A DNA stretch of 51,746 bases from Planctomycetota bacterium (GCA_022705325.1 JAKJER010000044.1:1-51746), one strand, 5' to 3'. Positions 37,201 to 45,304 are shown, counted from the stretch's first letter. Numbers and translations are program-made. The notes: generated by a model not told the origin, from the sequence alone.

Positions 37201-38381
37201 CGCGACCGGCTGGTTCCTCGGCGGCGCAGGCGGCCCCGCGCCGCGCCAGTCCCGCCGACGTCCGCATCGCGCCCGCTTTGCGAATCCCGCCTCGCTCCGC
37301 CCGCGAGCGCACACTCGCCCGCGTCCGCCGCTACGCCTTCGCGTTCTGGGCCCTGTTCCTGGCTGCCGCCTTCGCCCTGCCGGAGGCGTGGCTCTACCAG
37401 CCGTCCATGGACGCCCTCGACGCCGCCCTCTGGCCGCTGGTGCCCGCGTTGGGCAAGGTCGGCGCCGTCGCCGCCATCGCCGGCGCCATGGCCATAGCGA
37501 CCATGCTCCTCCAACGGGCCCTCTGCGACAACCGCCGCCTCCGCGAGGCCCGGCGCCGCTCCGCCCTGCTGGCCCGCCAGGCGGCTGCGCTGCCCGCCGA
37601 CGCCCCGCGCCGCCGGGCCCTCCTGCTCGCCTCGGGCGGGCTCCAGGCACGGCTGCTGGGCTCGGCCATGGTCCCCATCGCCCTGCTGCTGGGGCCCATG
37701 ATCCTGGTCTTCCTGTGGCTGCCCGGGCGCGTCGACCCCGCCTCGTGGAACGCCCCTCCGGGCTCGAGCGTTCGCATCGTCGCCCAGTCCGCCACGGCCG
37801 CCGGCGACGATTCCTCGCCCGCTCCGCTCCGCATCGACGTGCCCGCTCCCTTCGAGTTGGACGAGACCACGCCCGCCGACTTCATCCCGCCCGACATCCG
37901 CCCGCCGCTGCGCCGCCTGCTGGACGCCCAAACACGTTCAGCGGCGGAGCCTGCTCCGCGTTCGGCGGGTTCATCCGCGGCGGCGACCCAACCGGTGGAA
38001 CAACTCACCTCCGCCCAATCCCAGAGTCTCCGCGCGTTCCTCGACGACGGCGCCGTTCAGGCTGCCTCGTGGCTGCTCCGCTGTCCCGCCGACACCGCCG
38101 GTGCGTTTGCCGTCGCCGTCACCCGGGGTTCCGAGCGGCTGACGGCCCGCATCGTCCTGGGCGATTCGCATCCGCCCGCTCCCGCCGAGGTCGCCGCTTC
38201 ACCGGGCGGCGCCCTGCGCTCGCTCCGCGTGGTCTACCCCGCCCCGCCCGTGCGGAAAGTCTTTTGGGCCCCGCTGGGTTTCCTGGGCCTGGGCCACTGG
38301 GAACTCGGCTGGCTGAGCGTCTACCTGCTGGTCTACCTGCCGGCCATGTTCGCCGCCCGCTGGGTGCTGAGAGTCGCCTGA
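34203..38381 (+). CDS. Dikinase (PPDK/rifampin-phosphotransferase-like) fused to a membrane domain
   Basis: A 1392-aa protein. Residues 1-410 are a PPDK/PEP-synthase ATP-binding domain (GGKGASLAAM at 26-35, SVRSGAAVSMPGMMD near 98-112, IEWGLADGRFALLQARPI near its end). Residues 420-900 form a central domain starting PSPLTWSLMRR, as in rifampin phosphotransferases. Residues 905-990 are the swivelling phosphohistidine domain, GGSLSHGAIVAREMGIP with catalytic His954. The TIM-barrel PEP-binding domain of true PEP synthase is absent. Instead, residues 1040-1392 hold four hydrophobic segments (about 1043-1062, 1086-1104, 1155-1176, 1355-1386) with a basic helix and an extracytoplasmic loop, somewhat like EMC3/YidC-type proteins. 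Hairpin repeats are translated in frame at 164-201, 794-846, 994-1009 and 1245-1260. It likely phosphorylates an unknown substrate at the membrane. Confidence 0.8.
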   Translation: MSSSLVYFFAPGQAEGDPARKDILGGKGASLAAMCRAGLPVPPGFTISAECCRSFLGAGGRWPDGLREQVRQYLARLQETVGRRFGDPAQPLLVSVRSGAAVSMPGMMDTILNCGLDVRHADQAADPEGFWRVYSQFVFMFARTAGGIDPAELEQARQAIDADERGTGILPVRPTGVPPVADELATQGRDGPATHGRDAHATAVDRHRRLVAAWHELYRRRTGREFPLDPWDVLVECVNTVFRSWNSERAIAYRARQNVTGLVGTAVNIQAMFPSHVSGIVFTANPNNLPAGEMIIESSFGLGEAVVSGDVHPDTFLVDRETLAVKSSRIGHKSHVVFALGDEGSVEPDAPSLDQAQLAELAKMALDVERFFGHGVDIEWGLADGRFALLQARPIKGLDEAQAQEDALAAARRQLRALLSEKRGPWVLHNLAETLGQPSPLTWSLMRRFMSPVGGFGKLYRDAGFEPSTELGEEGFLTLIAGRIYMDASRAGEMFCEGYPYRYDLDLLRVDVEASQAPPTVPAGSIAARRRCGRLADHANRTLRLQARDLDRRLVEEAMPAFAHFCRAEKAVDLAALSSQEWIDRWERLEQSVLGEFAPLSLLPSLIAAMALQDLRTFLAEHFWDLDEDVDELASAIAAPRHRDMTLQSNIDLFALAQGRLELSQWLDRYGYRAAGEFDLAKPRWREQSEQVLAMAGRLHGGADPEQLHRAHLDRTQAQVESLSARLDAATRRQFDDLLSLARRYLAFREDGKHYLMLGYDLLRDLALEAGRRLGVGQDVFFLTDAEVKQAIKGGTAVSAVRPTGVPPVCGARDDGRDCSENDNSHNKTHGQDGRDTHGRDAHATPQAAWADAIARRKREYQAHSRLSLPRIIDAAAVETLGCSAPPASADSYQALPISPGQADGPAWIVRSPTQAEQRPPGYVLVCPSTDPAWAPLFVNAAALILECGGSLSHGAIVAREMGIPAVVLPQATRMLQQGEEVGVDGRHGQVWRSAAEPASRPAGSSAAQAAPRRASPADVRIAPALRIPPRSARERTLARVRRYAFAFWALFLAAAFALPEAWLYQPSMDALDAALWPLVPALGKVGAVAAIAGAMAIATMLLQRALCDNRRLREARRRSALLARQAAALPADAPRRRALLLASGGLQARLLGSAMVPIALLLGPMILVFLWLPGRVDPASWNAPPGSSVRIVAQSATAAGDDSSPAPLRIDVPAPFELDETTPADFIPPDIRPPLRRLLDAQTRSAAEPAPRSAGSSAAATQPVEQLTSAQSQSLRAFLDDGAVQAASWLLRCPADTAGAFAVAVTRGSERLTARIVLGDSHPPAPAEVAASPGGALRSLRVVYPAPPVRKVFWAPLGFLGLGHWELGWLSVYLLVYLPAMFAARWVLRVA
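34699..34804. repeat. Four-hairpin REP-like array in the dikinase gene, copy 1
   Basis: Four consecutive perfect hairpins: GCACGGGCA/TGCCCGTGC (34699-34719), CCACGGGC/GCCCGTGG (34723-34743), CGCAGGGCC/GGCCCTGCG (34759-34781) and GCATGGGCG/CGCCCATGC (34784-34804). It is translated as GTGILPVRPTGVPPV and HGRDAHAT, peptides I recognise from dispersed repeats in planctomycete and verrucomicrobial genomes. Confidence 0.8.
36586..36732. repeat. Four-hairpin REP-like array in the dikinase gene, copy 2
   Basis: Hairpins at 36586-36606 (GCACGGCC/GGCCGTGC), 36611-36629 (CACGGGCG/CGCCCGTG), 36690-36708 (CACGGCCA/TGGCCGTG) and 36714-36732 (CATGGGCG/CGCCCATG). The same peptide themes appear (RPTGVPPV, HGRDAHAT). 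About 60 nt of unrelated sequence separate the second and third hairpins. Confidence 0.8.
37183..37230. repeat. Second repeat family in the dikinase gene, copy 1
   Basis: Encodes SAAEPASRPAGSSAA just after the phosphohistidine domain. A near-identical unit lies at 37936-37983 in the same gene; the DNA shares GCGGCGGAGCC and the following GGTTC/GGCGGCG arm. Confidence 0.6.
37936..37983. repeat. Second repeat family in the dikinase gene, copy 2
   Basis: Encodes SAAEPAPRSAGSSAA in the extracytoplasmic loop between the third and fourth hydrophobic segments. It is the partner of the unit at 37183-37230. The sequence is self-complementary around GCGGAGCCTGCTCCGC. Confidence 0.6.
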
Positions 38382-38450
38382 CGCCGCGACCGCTGCCGCG
38401 TGCGAGTTTCACCCTCGCCCGGGGCCGACCACAGTGATAGGATGACAGCC

Positions 38451-39863
38451 ATGAACCGCACTATTCTCTCAGCGTCGGCTGCATTCGCGGTGCTCGCTGT
38501 GCAGCTCTCCGCCGCTTCGCCCGCCCGGCCGCCGCACATCCTGCTGATCATGGCCGACGACCTGGGCTGGATGGACCTCCGCTGCCAGGGCAACGAAAAG
38601 CTGAACACGCCGCGGCTGGACGCCTTGGCCAGACAGGGCGTCCGCTTCACCAACGCCTATGCGGCGGCGCCCGTCTGCTCGCCCACGCGCGGGGCGCTGA
38701 TCACGGGTCTGGCGCCGGCCCGGCTGCACATCACGCAGCACGGCAAGGACATCCCGGCCTTCTGGCCCAAGGACCGCCCGATCCAGCCGCCGGTCTCCCG
38801 CTACGTCCTGCCGCTGGAGACGCTCACGCTGGCCGAGCGGCTCAAGCAACGCGGCTACGCGACGGGGTTCTTCGGCAAGTGGCACCTCTCGGGCGACGAT
38901 CGCGACCGCGAAAAGGGCACCGGGTCGGCCTTCTGGCCCGAGCACCAGGGCTTCGACCTCAACGTCGGCGGCTGCGGATTCGGCGGGCCGCCCACGTACT
39001 TCGATCCGTACCGCATCCCCGCGATCAAGCCGCGACGCACGGGCGAGTACCTCACCGACCGGCTGGCCGACGAGACCATCGCCTTCATGCGGGCCAACCG
39101 CACCCAGCCGATGTTCATCTGCCTGTGGACGTACAACCCGCATTACCCCTTCGAGGCGCCGGCCGACCTGATCCCCAAGTACAAGGGCAAGGAGGGGCCC
39201 GGCCTGAAGAACCCCGTCTACGCCGCCCAGCTCGAAGCCCTGGACCGGGCTGTCGGGCGGGTGCTGGACGAGGTGGACCGCCTCTCGCTGGCCGACAGCA
39301 CCGTCGTCGTCTTCACCAGCGACAACGGCGGGTGGGACGGCGCCACCGACAACCGCCCGCTCCGCTCGGGCAAGGGCGACCTCTACGAGGGCGGCCTGCG
39401 GGTCCCGCTGATCATCCGCTGGCCCGGCGTGATCGCCGCCGGCCGGCCCGCCGCGCCCGGCACGACCAACGACACGCCCGTCGTCAGCATGGACCTCACC
39501 GCCACCGCTCTGGACGCCGCGGGCGGCACGCTCGGTGCCGGTGAGTCTCTCGACGGCACGACGCTGCGCCCGCTGCTGGAGGGCAAACGGCTGGACCGCG
39601 AGGCTCTCTACTTCCATTACCCGCACTATGCCTTCCACCGCTCCAACCGTCCCGGCGGGGCCGCCGGGCAATACAAACTCATCCGCCGCTACGACGACCG
39701 CTCGCTGGAACTGTTCGACCTGTCGGCGGATCTGGGTGAGGAGCACAACCTGGCCGCCTCCAAACCGGACCTCGCCAAACGGCTTGACGGGCAGCTCGAA
39801 CGATGGCTCAAGCAGACCGCCGCCCAGATGCCTGAGAAGATCAGGTCGAGCGCAAAGGAATAG
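38451..39863 (+). CDS. Secreted sulfatase (arylsulfatase family)
   Basis: A 470-aa S1-family sulfatase that hydrolyses sulfate esters, likely on a sulfated polysaccharide. A signal peptide (MNRTILSASAAFAVLAVQLSAA) leads into HILLIMADDLGW with the metal-binding Asp36-Asp37. The active-site motif CSPTR (76-80) carries Cys76, which must be converted to formylglycine. GKWHLSGDD, WTYNPHYPFEAP and FTSDNGGWDG are further family motifs with metal and substrate ligands. The length is typical. ATG 38442 is an alternative start; 38451 gives the cleanest signal peptide. It opens the degradation locus with the sialidase-like and GH2-like genes. Confidence 0.92.
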   Translation: MNRTILSASAAFAVLAVQLSAASPARPPHILLIMADDLGWMDLRCQGNEKLNTPRLDALARQGVRFTNAYAAAPVCSPTRGALITGLAPARLHITQHGKDIPAFWPKDRPIQPPVSRYVLPLETLTLAERLKQRGYATGFFGKWHLSGDDRDREKGTGSAFWPEHQGFDLNVGGCGFGGPPTYFDPYRIPAIKPRRTGEYLTDRLADETIAFMRANRTQPMFICLWTYNPHYPFEAPADLIPKYKGKEGPGLKNPVYAAQLEALDRAVGRVLDEVDRLSLADSTVVVFTSDNGGWDGATDNRPLRSGKGDLYEGGLRVPLIIRWPGVIAAGRPAAPGTTNDTPVVSMDLTATALDAAGGTLGAGESLDGTTLRPLLEGKRLDREALYFHYPHYAFHRSNRPGGAAGQYKLIRRYDDRSLELFDLSADLGEEHNLAASKPDLAKRLDGQLERWLKQTAAQMPEKIRSSAKE

Positions 39864-39868
39864 CGCAG

Positions 39869-39930
39869 GCTGCCGAACGGCAAGCCCTTCGAGAGCGCGC
39901 AGGGCCCGCAGGGGCTTGCCGTTCGGCAGC
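39869..39930. terminator. Long hairpin after the sulfatase gene
   Basis: A perfect 19-bp inverted repeat (GCTGCCGAACGGCAAGCCC and its complement) with a 24-nt loop starts 5 nt past the sulfatase stop. There is no T-run. It could end transcription or be a mobile hairpin repeat of the REP kind. Confidence 0.6.
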
Positions 39931-40000
39931 GAATTGCACCTTGCTGTCAGCGCCCGACTGAAGTAACGTGGGCGTTCACGATCGGAGAAGGAGATTCGCC

Positions 40001-40999
40001 ATGTCGATAGTCAAACCGGCACGCTGTGTCAGTCTCGTCCTGATGGTGCTGGCTGCGTCTCCAGCAAAGAGCGAACCGCCCGCGCTGCAGCTTGTCGAGT
40101 CGCGGAAGATCTGGGACCAGGCCCCGCACAACGCATTCACGGACCTGATCCGTTTCCAGGACCGCTGGTACTGCGTCTTCCGGGAGGGCAAGGGCCACGT
40201 CTCGCCGGACGGGTCTCTGCGCGTCATCACGTCGAGCGACGGAAAGGACTGGCAGTCCGCCGCCCTGATCTCCTCGCCCACGTCCGACCTGCGCGACGCG
40301 AAGATCACGGTGACGCCCGACGGCAAGCTCATGCTGGCCGGGGCGGAGGCGATCAACAAGCCCACCACGCACCGCCACCAGTCGCTGGTGTGGTTCTCAG
40401 CCGACGCCAAGACTTGGAGCCAGAAGCACGAGGTCGGCAGCCGGGACAACTGGCTGTGGCGGATCACCTGGCACAAGGGCAAGGCGTACGGGTTCGGCTA
40501 CGGGACGGGCAAGACCCGCGGGTTGACGCTCTTTTGCAGCGGCGACGGCAAGACGTTCAAGACGCTGATCGAGAAGGTGGACGTCGAGGGCACCTACCCC
40601 AACGAGACGTCGATGCTCTTCCTGGCCGACGACACGTGCCTCTGCCTGCTCCGCCAGGACGGCAAGCCGAGCAACGGCTACCTCGGAACGTCGCGCCCGC
40701 CGTACACGCAGTGGACGTGGAAGCAACTCGACCGCAAGATCGGCGGCCCGCACATGATCCGCCTGGCGGACGGGCGGCTGCTGGCGGCGGTGCGACTGTA
40801 CGACAAGCCCGTCCGCACGTCGCTGTGCTGGCTGGATCCAGACAAGGGCACGCTGAGCGAGGCCCTGCGGCTGCCCTCCGGCGGCGACACCAGTTACGCC
40901 GGGCTCGTCTGGCACGACGGCCTGCTGTGGGTCAGCTACTACTCCAGCCACGAGGGCAAGACGGCCATCTACCTGGCCAAGGTGAAAGTGGCGCCGTGA
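40001..40999 (+). CDS. Secreted sialidase-like (Asp-box) propeller protein
   Basis: A 332-aa protein with a signal peptide (PARCVSLVLMVLAASPAKS) and a six-bladed sialidase-like fold. Asp-box-type segments SSDGKDWQ, SADAKTWSQ and SGDGKTFK are visible, and FRDRWYCVFREGKGH-like strands start the fold, the Arg-Glu in VFREGKGH being typical of exo-sialidase-like proteins. True sialidase chemistry is not proven, because the tri-arginine set cannot be assigned safely. The ATG at 40001 has GAGAAGGAG 7 nt before it. It follows the sulfatase and precedes the GH2-like gene, in line with a glycan-degradation cluster. Confidence 0.75.
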   Translation: MSIVKPARCVSLVLMVLAASPAKSEPPALQLVESRKIWDQAPHNAFTDLIRFQDRWYCVFREGKGHVSPDGSLRVITSSDGKDWQSAALISSPTSDLRDAKITVTPDGKLMLAGAEAINKPTTHRHQSLVWFSADAKTWSQKHEVGSRDNWLWRITWHKGKAYGFGYGTGKTRGLTLFCSGDGKTFKTLIEKVDVEGTYPNETSMLFLADDTCLCLLRQDGKPSNGYLGTSRPPYTQWTWKQLDRKIGGPHMIRLADGRLLAAVRLYDKPVRTSLCWLDPDKGTLSEALRLPSGGDTSYAGLVWHDGLLWVSYYSSHEGKTAIYLAKVKVAP

Positions 41000-41076
41000 C
41001 CCGGCGGCGGGGGGGCACCTTCCGCTTGAGCCGGTCCGTTCGCCGCAGTAGCATGTCCTCCCATCGGAGAGCTCCC

Positions 41077-44000
41077 ATGCGTACCAACGTCTCGCCGGTC
41101 CGCTCGTGCGCCCTGGTCTTGATTCACTCGTTCTTCCTGCTCTTGTTGCCTTGTCCCTCGCGCGCCGCCGCGACTGGTCCGGGCGAGGTTGCCCTGCCGC
41201 CGGGCGTACGGGCGGTATGGGATCTCGACAAGGCCTGGCGGGCGGCTACGGCGACGCGGGAGCGCGTGTGCCTGAACGGCCTGTGGCGCTGGCAGGGGGC
41301 CGACGGCGGGGGGCAGGCCGTGCCCGCGGGCAACTGGGGGTTCTTCAAGGTCCCCGGGCCCTGGCCGGGGATTACCGACTACATGCAGAAGGACTCGCAG
41401 ACGGTCTACGCCCACCCGAGCTGGAAGGCCGTCAAGCTCGCCTCCGTCCGCTCGGCCTGGTACCAGCGAGAGCTGGCGGTCCCGCAGACGTGGGCCGGCC
41501 GGCGGATCGTGCTGCGGCTGGAGTATCTCAACTCGCTGGCGGGCGTCTACATCGACGGCCAGAAGGCGGGCGAGCTTCGCTACCCGGGCGGCGAGCTGGA
41601 CGTCACCGCCGTCTGCCAGCCGGGCGACAAGCACGTGCTGAGTCTGCTGGTGACGGCCCTGCCGCTGAAGGGCGTGATGCTCTCCTACAACGACACGGCC
41701 TCGGCCCGCGAGGTGCAGGGGCGAGTCGCGCGGCGCGGGCTGTGCGGCGACGCGTACCTGGAGTCCACGCCGGCCGGACCCCGGATCGCGGACGTGAAGG
41801 TCGACACCTCTGTTCGTCGCGGCCAGATCACGCTGGACGCCGCCGTGGCGGGCCTGGCCCAGGGCGGGCAGTATGTCCTCCGTGCGGAGATCGCGGACGC
41901 CGGGCGGACCGTCGCGGCGTTCAGCAGCCCTGCCTTCGGCCCGGCCCAGCTCCAGGACGGGCGGCTGAGCTTCTCCCACGCGTGGAAGGCCGACAAGCCG
42001 TGGGACCTGCACACGCCGCAGAACGTCTACCACGTGAGCGTCTCGCTGCACGGCGCCGGCGGCGGCGCGGACAAGCCGCTGGACGCCGCCCTGCCGGTGC
42101 GGTTCGGCTTCCGCGAGTTCTGGATCGACGGTCGCGACTTCCACCTCAACGGCAGCCGGGTCTTCCTCTGCGCCGTGCCGCTGGACAATGCCCAGATCAG
42201 CGCGGGCCTGGCCGGCTACGAGGGCGCGCGAGAGAGCCTGGAGCGGCTCAAGGCCATCGGCATCAACTTCGTCTACACGCACAATTACGGCTGCGAGCCC
42301 GGCTCGCACCTGGGCTTCGCGGAGGTGCTGCGGGCGGCCGACGACGTCGGCATGATGGTGGCGCTGTCCCAGCCGCATTTCTCGCATTATGACTGGAAGG
42401 CCGCCGACGCCGACCTCGCCAACGGCTACGCCCGCCACGCCGAGTGGTACGTGCGGGCGGCCCAGAACCACCCGTCGGTGGTGATGTACTCCATGAGCCA
42501 CAACGCCACCGGCTACAGCGAGGACATGAACCCCCACCTGATGGACGGGCGCGAGCCCCCGCGCGACCGGTGGGCGCTCAACAACGTCCAACTCGCCCGC
42601 CGGGCCGAGGCGATCGTCCGCCGCCTGGACGGCGGGCGGATCGTCTACCATCACGCCGGGGGCAACTTCGGTGCGATGCACACGAGCAACTTCTACCCCA
42701 ACTTCGTCCCCATCCAGGAGCTGTGCGACTGGTTCGGCCACTGGGCTGCCGCCGGCGCCAAGCCCGTGTTCACCTGCGAGTACGGCGGGCCGTTCACGTG
42801 GGACTGGTCCAACTACCGCGGGTGGTACAAGGGCCAGCGTTCGTTCGGCTCGGCGGCCGTGCCGTGGGAGTTCGTCTTCGCCGAGTGGAACGCCCAGTTC
42901 CTGGGCGACCGCGCGTACAAGATCGGCGAACCGGAGAAGGCCAACGTCCGCTGGGAGGCGAAGCAATTCCGCGCGGGGCGCGTCTGGCATCGCTGGGACT
43001 ACCCCCACGAGATCGGCTCGCGCGAGTTCGACGACCGCCACGAGGTCATGGCCATGTACCTCCGCGACACGTGGCGGGCCTTCCGCACCTGGGGCGTCTC
43101 GGGCATCTCGCCCTGGGAGCACGGGCACTTCTGGAAGCTGCGGGCGGGCATGAACCGCAATCAGCGTCAGGAACTGAGCACGGACTGGGAGAAGCTTCAG
43201 CAGCCGGGCTTCAGGGCGGACTACGTCCAGGAACGCTACGAGCGGGTCGACCTGGCCTACGAGCGCAACGACTGGCAGCCGACGGCCGACGCCCAGGCCC
43301 TGCTCGCCAGTAACCAGCCGCTGCTGGCGTACATCGCGGGCAAGCCGGACCGCTTCACCAGCAAGGATCACATCTTCCTGCCCGGCGAGACGATTGAGAA
43401 GCAGATCGTCGTGATCAACAACTCGCGCGTGCCTGTCGGCGGCGACTTCGCCTGGACGATCGACCGCCTTGCCCTGTCGGGCGAGGGGAAGATCGAAGCC
43501 CTCGCGACGGGCCGGCAGAAGAGGGCCCCGCTGAAGATCGCCCTGCCGGCCTCAGCCGCGCCGGGCGAGTACCTGCTCAAGTTGGCGGTCACGTTCGCCG
43601 GCGGCGTGGTGCAGAAGGATACCTTCGAGTTCCACGTGCTGGACGGCGGCGCCCCCAAGCATGCTGCTGGCTTGGGGGTGACGAAAGCGCCAGATCCCGG
43701 CGCAAGGGCAATAATCGCACTGTATGACCCTGAAGGCGAGACGGCCAAACAGCTAGCCGTGTTCGGCGTCAAGTGCCAGGCCGTACAGGCCGGCGCGGAC
43801 CTGTCGGCGTTCGACGTGCTGGTGATCGGCAAGGCGGCGCTGACAGTGGACGGGCCCGGCCCGGACCTGCGATGCGTCCGCGATGGGCTGCGGGTGGTCG
43901 TCTTCGAGCAGACGGCCGAGGTGCTGGAGAAGCGATTGGGCTTCCGCACGACCGAGTACGGCCTGCGGCAGGCCTGGCCGCGGGTGAAGGACCACCCGCT

Positions 44001-45198
44001 GTTGGAGGGCCTGACGGCAGAGCACCTGCGCGACTGGCGCGGCGAGGCGACGATCCTGCCGCCCAAGCTCCCGTACACGGTTCGTCCGATGCATGGCCCG
44101 ACGGTTCAGTGGTGCGGCATCGACGTGCCGCGGGCGTGGCGCTGCGGGTGCTACGGCAACGTCGCGTCGGTGCTGATCGAGAAGCCGGCCCGCGGCAACT
44201 TCCTGCCGATCGTCGACGGCGGGTTCAGCCTCCAGTACTCGCCCCTGATGGAGTACCGCGAGGGCAAGGGCTCGGTCCTGTTCTGCCAGCTCGACGTGAC
44301 GGGCCGGACCGAGAGCGACCCGGCCGCCGAGCGAATCGCCCGCAACATCCTCTCGTATGTCTCAGACGCTCGGCGAGCGGCGCTTCGTAGCCTGCCTGCC
44401 GTCAGGCAGGTCCCGCCGTCAGGCGGTCTTCAGCCAGCGCCGAACGCACAGGGCGTCACGAAAGATGCCCTTACGGGCACACTGCAAGCGTCCGCGCTCG
44501 TAGTTCCGCCGTCAGGCGGGTCTTCGGTAGCGTACATCGGCGAAGACGCGGGCAAGGCATACCTGGAGCGGATGGGGCTGGAGGTCAAGCCGGCGGGCGG
44601 CGAATTGCCCAAGGATGCCGTGCTGGTGGTCGGGCCGGGTGGGGCCAAGGAATTGGCCGGACGGGCGACGGTGCTGGCTGAGTGGCTCAAGGGCGGCGGA
44701 CGGTTGCTGGCCGTCGGGCTCGACGAGTCCGAGGCCAACAGCATCCTTCCGTTCAAGGTCAAGATGACCAAGGCCGAGCACATCGCCGCTATCTTCGAGC
44801 CGTTCGGGCCCGACTCGCCGCTGGCCGGCGTGTGCCCAGCCGACGTGCACAACCGCGACCCGCGCGAGCTGCCCCTCCTGGCAGCCGGCCAGGCGGAGCT
44901 CGCCGTTGTCGGCAACGGCGTGCTCGGCGCGTCCACGAAGCACAACGTCATCTTCTGTCAGCTCGCGCCCTGGCGGTTCGACTCGCCCAAACAGTACAAC
45001 CTGCGGCGGACTTTCCGGCGGACGTCGGTGTTGATGATGCGGCTGCTGGGCAACCTCGGCGCGGGCGGGCGGACGCCGCTGCTGGAGCGATTCGCCTCCG
45101 GCGTGGACAAGGCCAGGGGCGAGAAGCGCTGGCTGGACGGGCTGTACCTGGACACCCCCGAGGAGTGGGACGATCCCTACCGCTTCTTCCGCTGGTGA
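41077..45198 (+). CDS. Large GH2-like glycoside hydrolase with C-terminal amidotransferase-like domains
   Basis: A 1373-aa secreted protein with a signal peptide to about residue 28. Its first third has the GH2 sugar-binding and Ig domains (WYQRELAVPQTW, GVYIDGQKAGEL), then FGFREFWIDGRDFHLNG, and a TIM barrel (about 370-720). The nucleophile candidate is Glu568 in VFTCEYGG. At the acid/base position, HPSVVMYSMSHNATG, the expected N-E pair reads Asn476-Ala477, so the classic acid is missing. Residues 850-1080 and 1120-1373 look like amidotransferase/DUF4350-type domains. Repeats are translated at 43652-43678 and 44390-44530. The ATG at 41077 is preferred because GGAGA sits 6 nt before it. Confidence 0.75.
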   Translation: MRTNVSPVRSCALVLIHSFFLLLLPCPSRAAATGPGEVALPPGVRAVWDLDKAWRAATATRERVCLNGLWRWQGADGGGQAVPAGNWGFFKVPGPWPGITDYMQKDSQTVYAHPSWKAVKLASVRSAWYQRELAVPQTWAGRRIVLRLEYLNSLAGVYIDGQKAGELRYPGGELDVTAVCQPGDKHVLSLLVTALPLKGVMLSYNDTASAREVQGRVARRGLCGDAYLESTPAGPRIADVKVDTSVRRGQITLDAAVAGLAQGGQYVLRAEIADAGRTVAAFSSPAFGPAQLQDGRLSFSHAWKADKPWDLHTPQNVYHVSVSLHGAGGGADKPLDAALPVRFGFREFWIDGRDFHLNGSRVFLCAVPLDNAQISAGLAGYEGARESLERLKAIGINFVYTHNYGCEPGSHLGFAEVLRAADDVGMMVALSQPHFSHYDWKAADADLANGYARHAEWYVRAAQNHPSVVMYSMSHNATGYSEDMNPHLMDGREPPRDRWALNNVQLARRAEAIVRRLDGGRIVYHHAGGNFGAMHTSNFYPNFVPIQELCDWFGHWAAAGAKPVFTCEYGGPFTWDWSNYRGWYKGQRSFGSAAVPWEFVFAEWNAQFLGDRAYKIGEPEKANVRWEAKQFRAGRVWHRWDYPHEIGSREFDDRHEVMAMYLRDTWRAFRTWGVSGISPWEHGHFWKLRAGMNRNQRQELSTDWEKLQQPGFRADYVQERYERVDLAYERNDWQPTADAQALLASNQPLLAYIAGKPDRFTSKDHIFLPGETIEKQIVVINNSRVPVGGDFAWTIDRLALSGEGKIEALATGRQKRAPLKIALPASAAPGEYLLKLAVTFAGGVVQKDTFEFHVLDGGAPKHAAGLGVTKAPDPGARAIIALYDPEGETAKQLAVFGVKCQAVQAGADLSAFDVLVIGKAALTVDGPGPDLRCVRDGLRVVVFEQTAEVLEKRLGFRTTEYGLRQAWPRVKDHPLLEGLTAEHLRDWRGEATILPPKLPYTVRPMHGPTVQWCGIDVPRAWRCGCYGNVASVLIEKPARGNFLPIVDGGFSLQYSPLMEYREGKGSVLFCQLDVTGRTESDPAAERIARNILSYVSDARRAALRSLPAVRQVPPSGGLQPAPNAQGVTKDALTGTLQASALVVPPSGGSSVAYIGEDAGKAYLERMGLEVKPAGGELPKDAVLVVGPGGAKELAGRATVLAEWLKGGGRLLAVGLDESEANSILPFKVKMTKAEHIAAIFEPFGPDSPLAGVCPADVHNRDPRELPLLAAGQAELAVVGNGVLGASTKHNVIFCQLAPWRFDSPKQYNLRRTFRRTSVLMMRLLGNLGAGGRTPLLERFASGVDKARGEKRWLDGLYLDTPEEWDDPYRFFRW
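43652..43678. repeat. Hairpin repeat in the GH2-like gene
   Basis: CCCCCAAGC and GCTTGGGGG form a perfect 9-bp stem with a 9-nt loop, translated in frame as PKHAAGLGV between two domains of the protein. Confidence 0.6.
44390..44530. repeat. PPSGG-type palindromic repeats in the GH2-like gene
   Basis: CCTGCCTGCCGTCAGGCAGG (44393-44412) and two copies of CCGCCGTCAGGCGG (44414, 44508) are short inverted repeats. They are translated as LPAVRQVPPSGG and VVPPSGGSS. Between them TGCCCTTACGGGCA is another hairpin. The whole block forms a linker between the two C-terminal domains. Confidence 0.7.
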
Positions 45199-45304
45199 GG
45201 TGACCTGCGCATAAATCTCCGCCTGATGAGTTAAACTATCCCGGCTGGCAGACCGCCGGGCCGGCGTCACGAGTTCAATGTGAACAGGACGAAAGGTTTC
45301 CTCT

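Noticed and set aside
35745..37931. 728-aa open frame opposite the dikinase-like gene
   Set aside because: It is antisense to a gene with clear catalytic motifs, and its ends fall within repeats.
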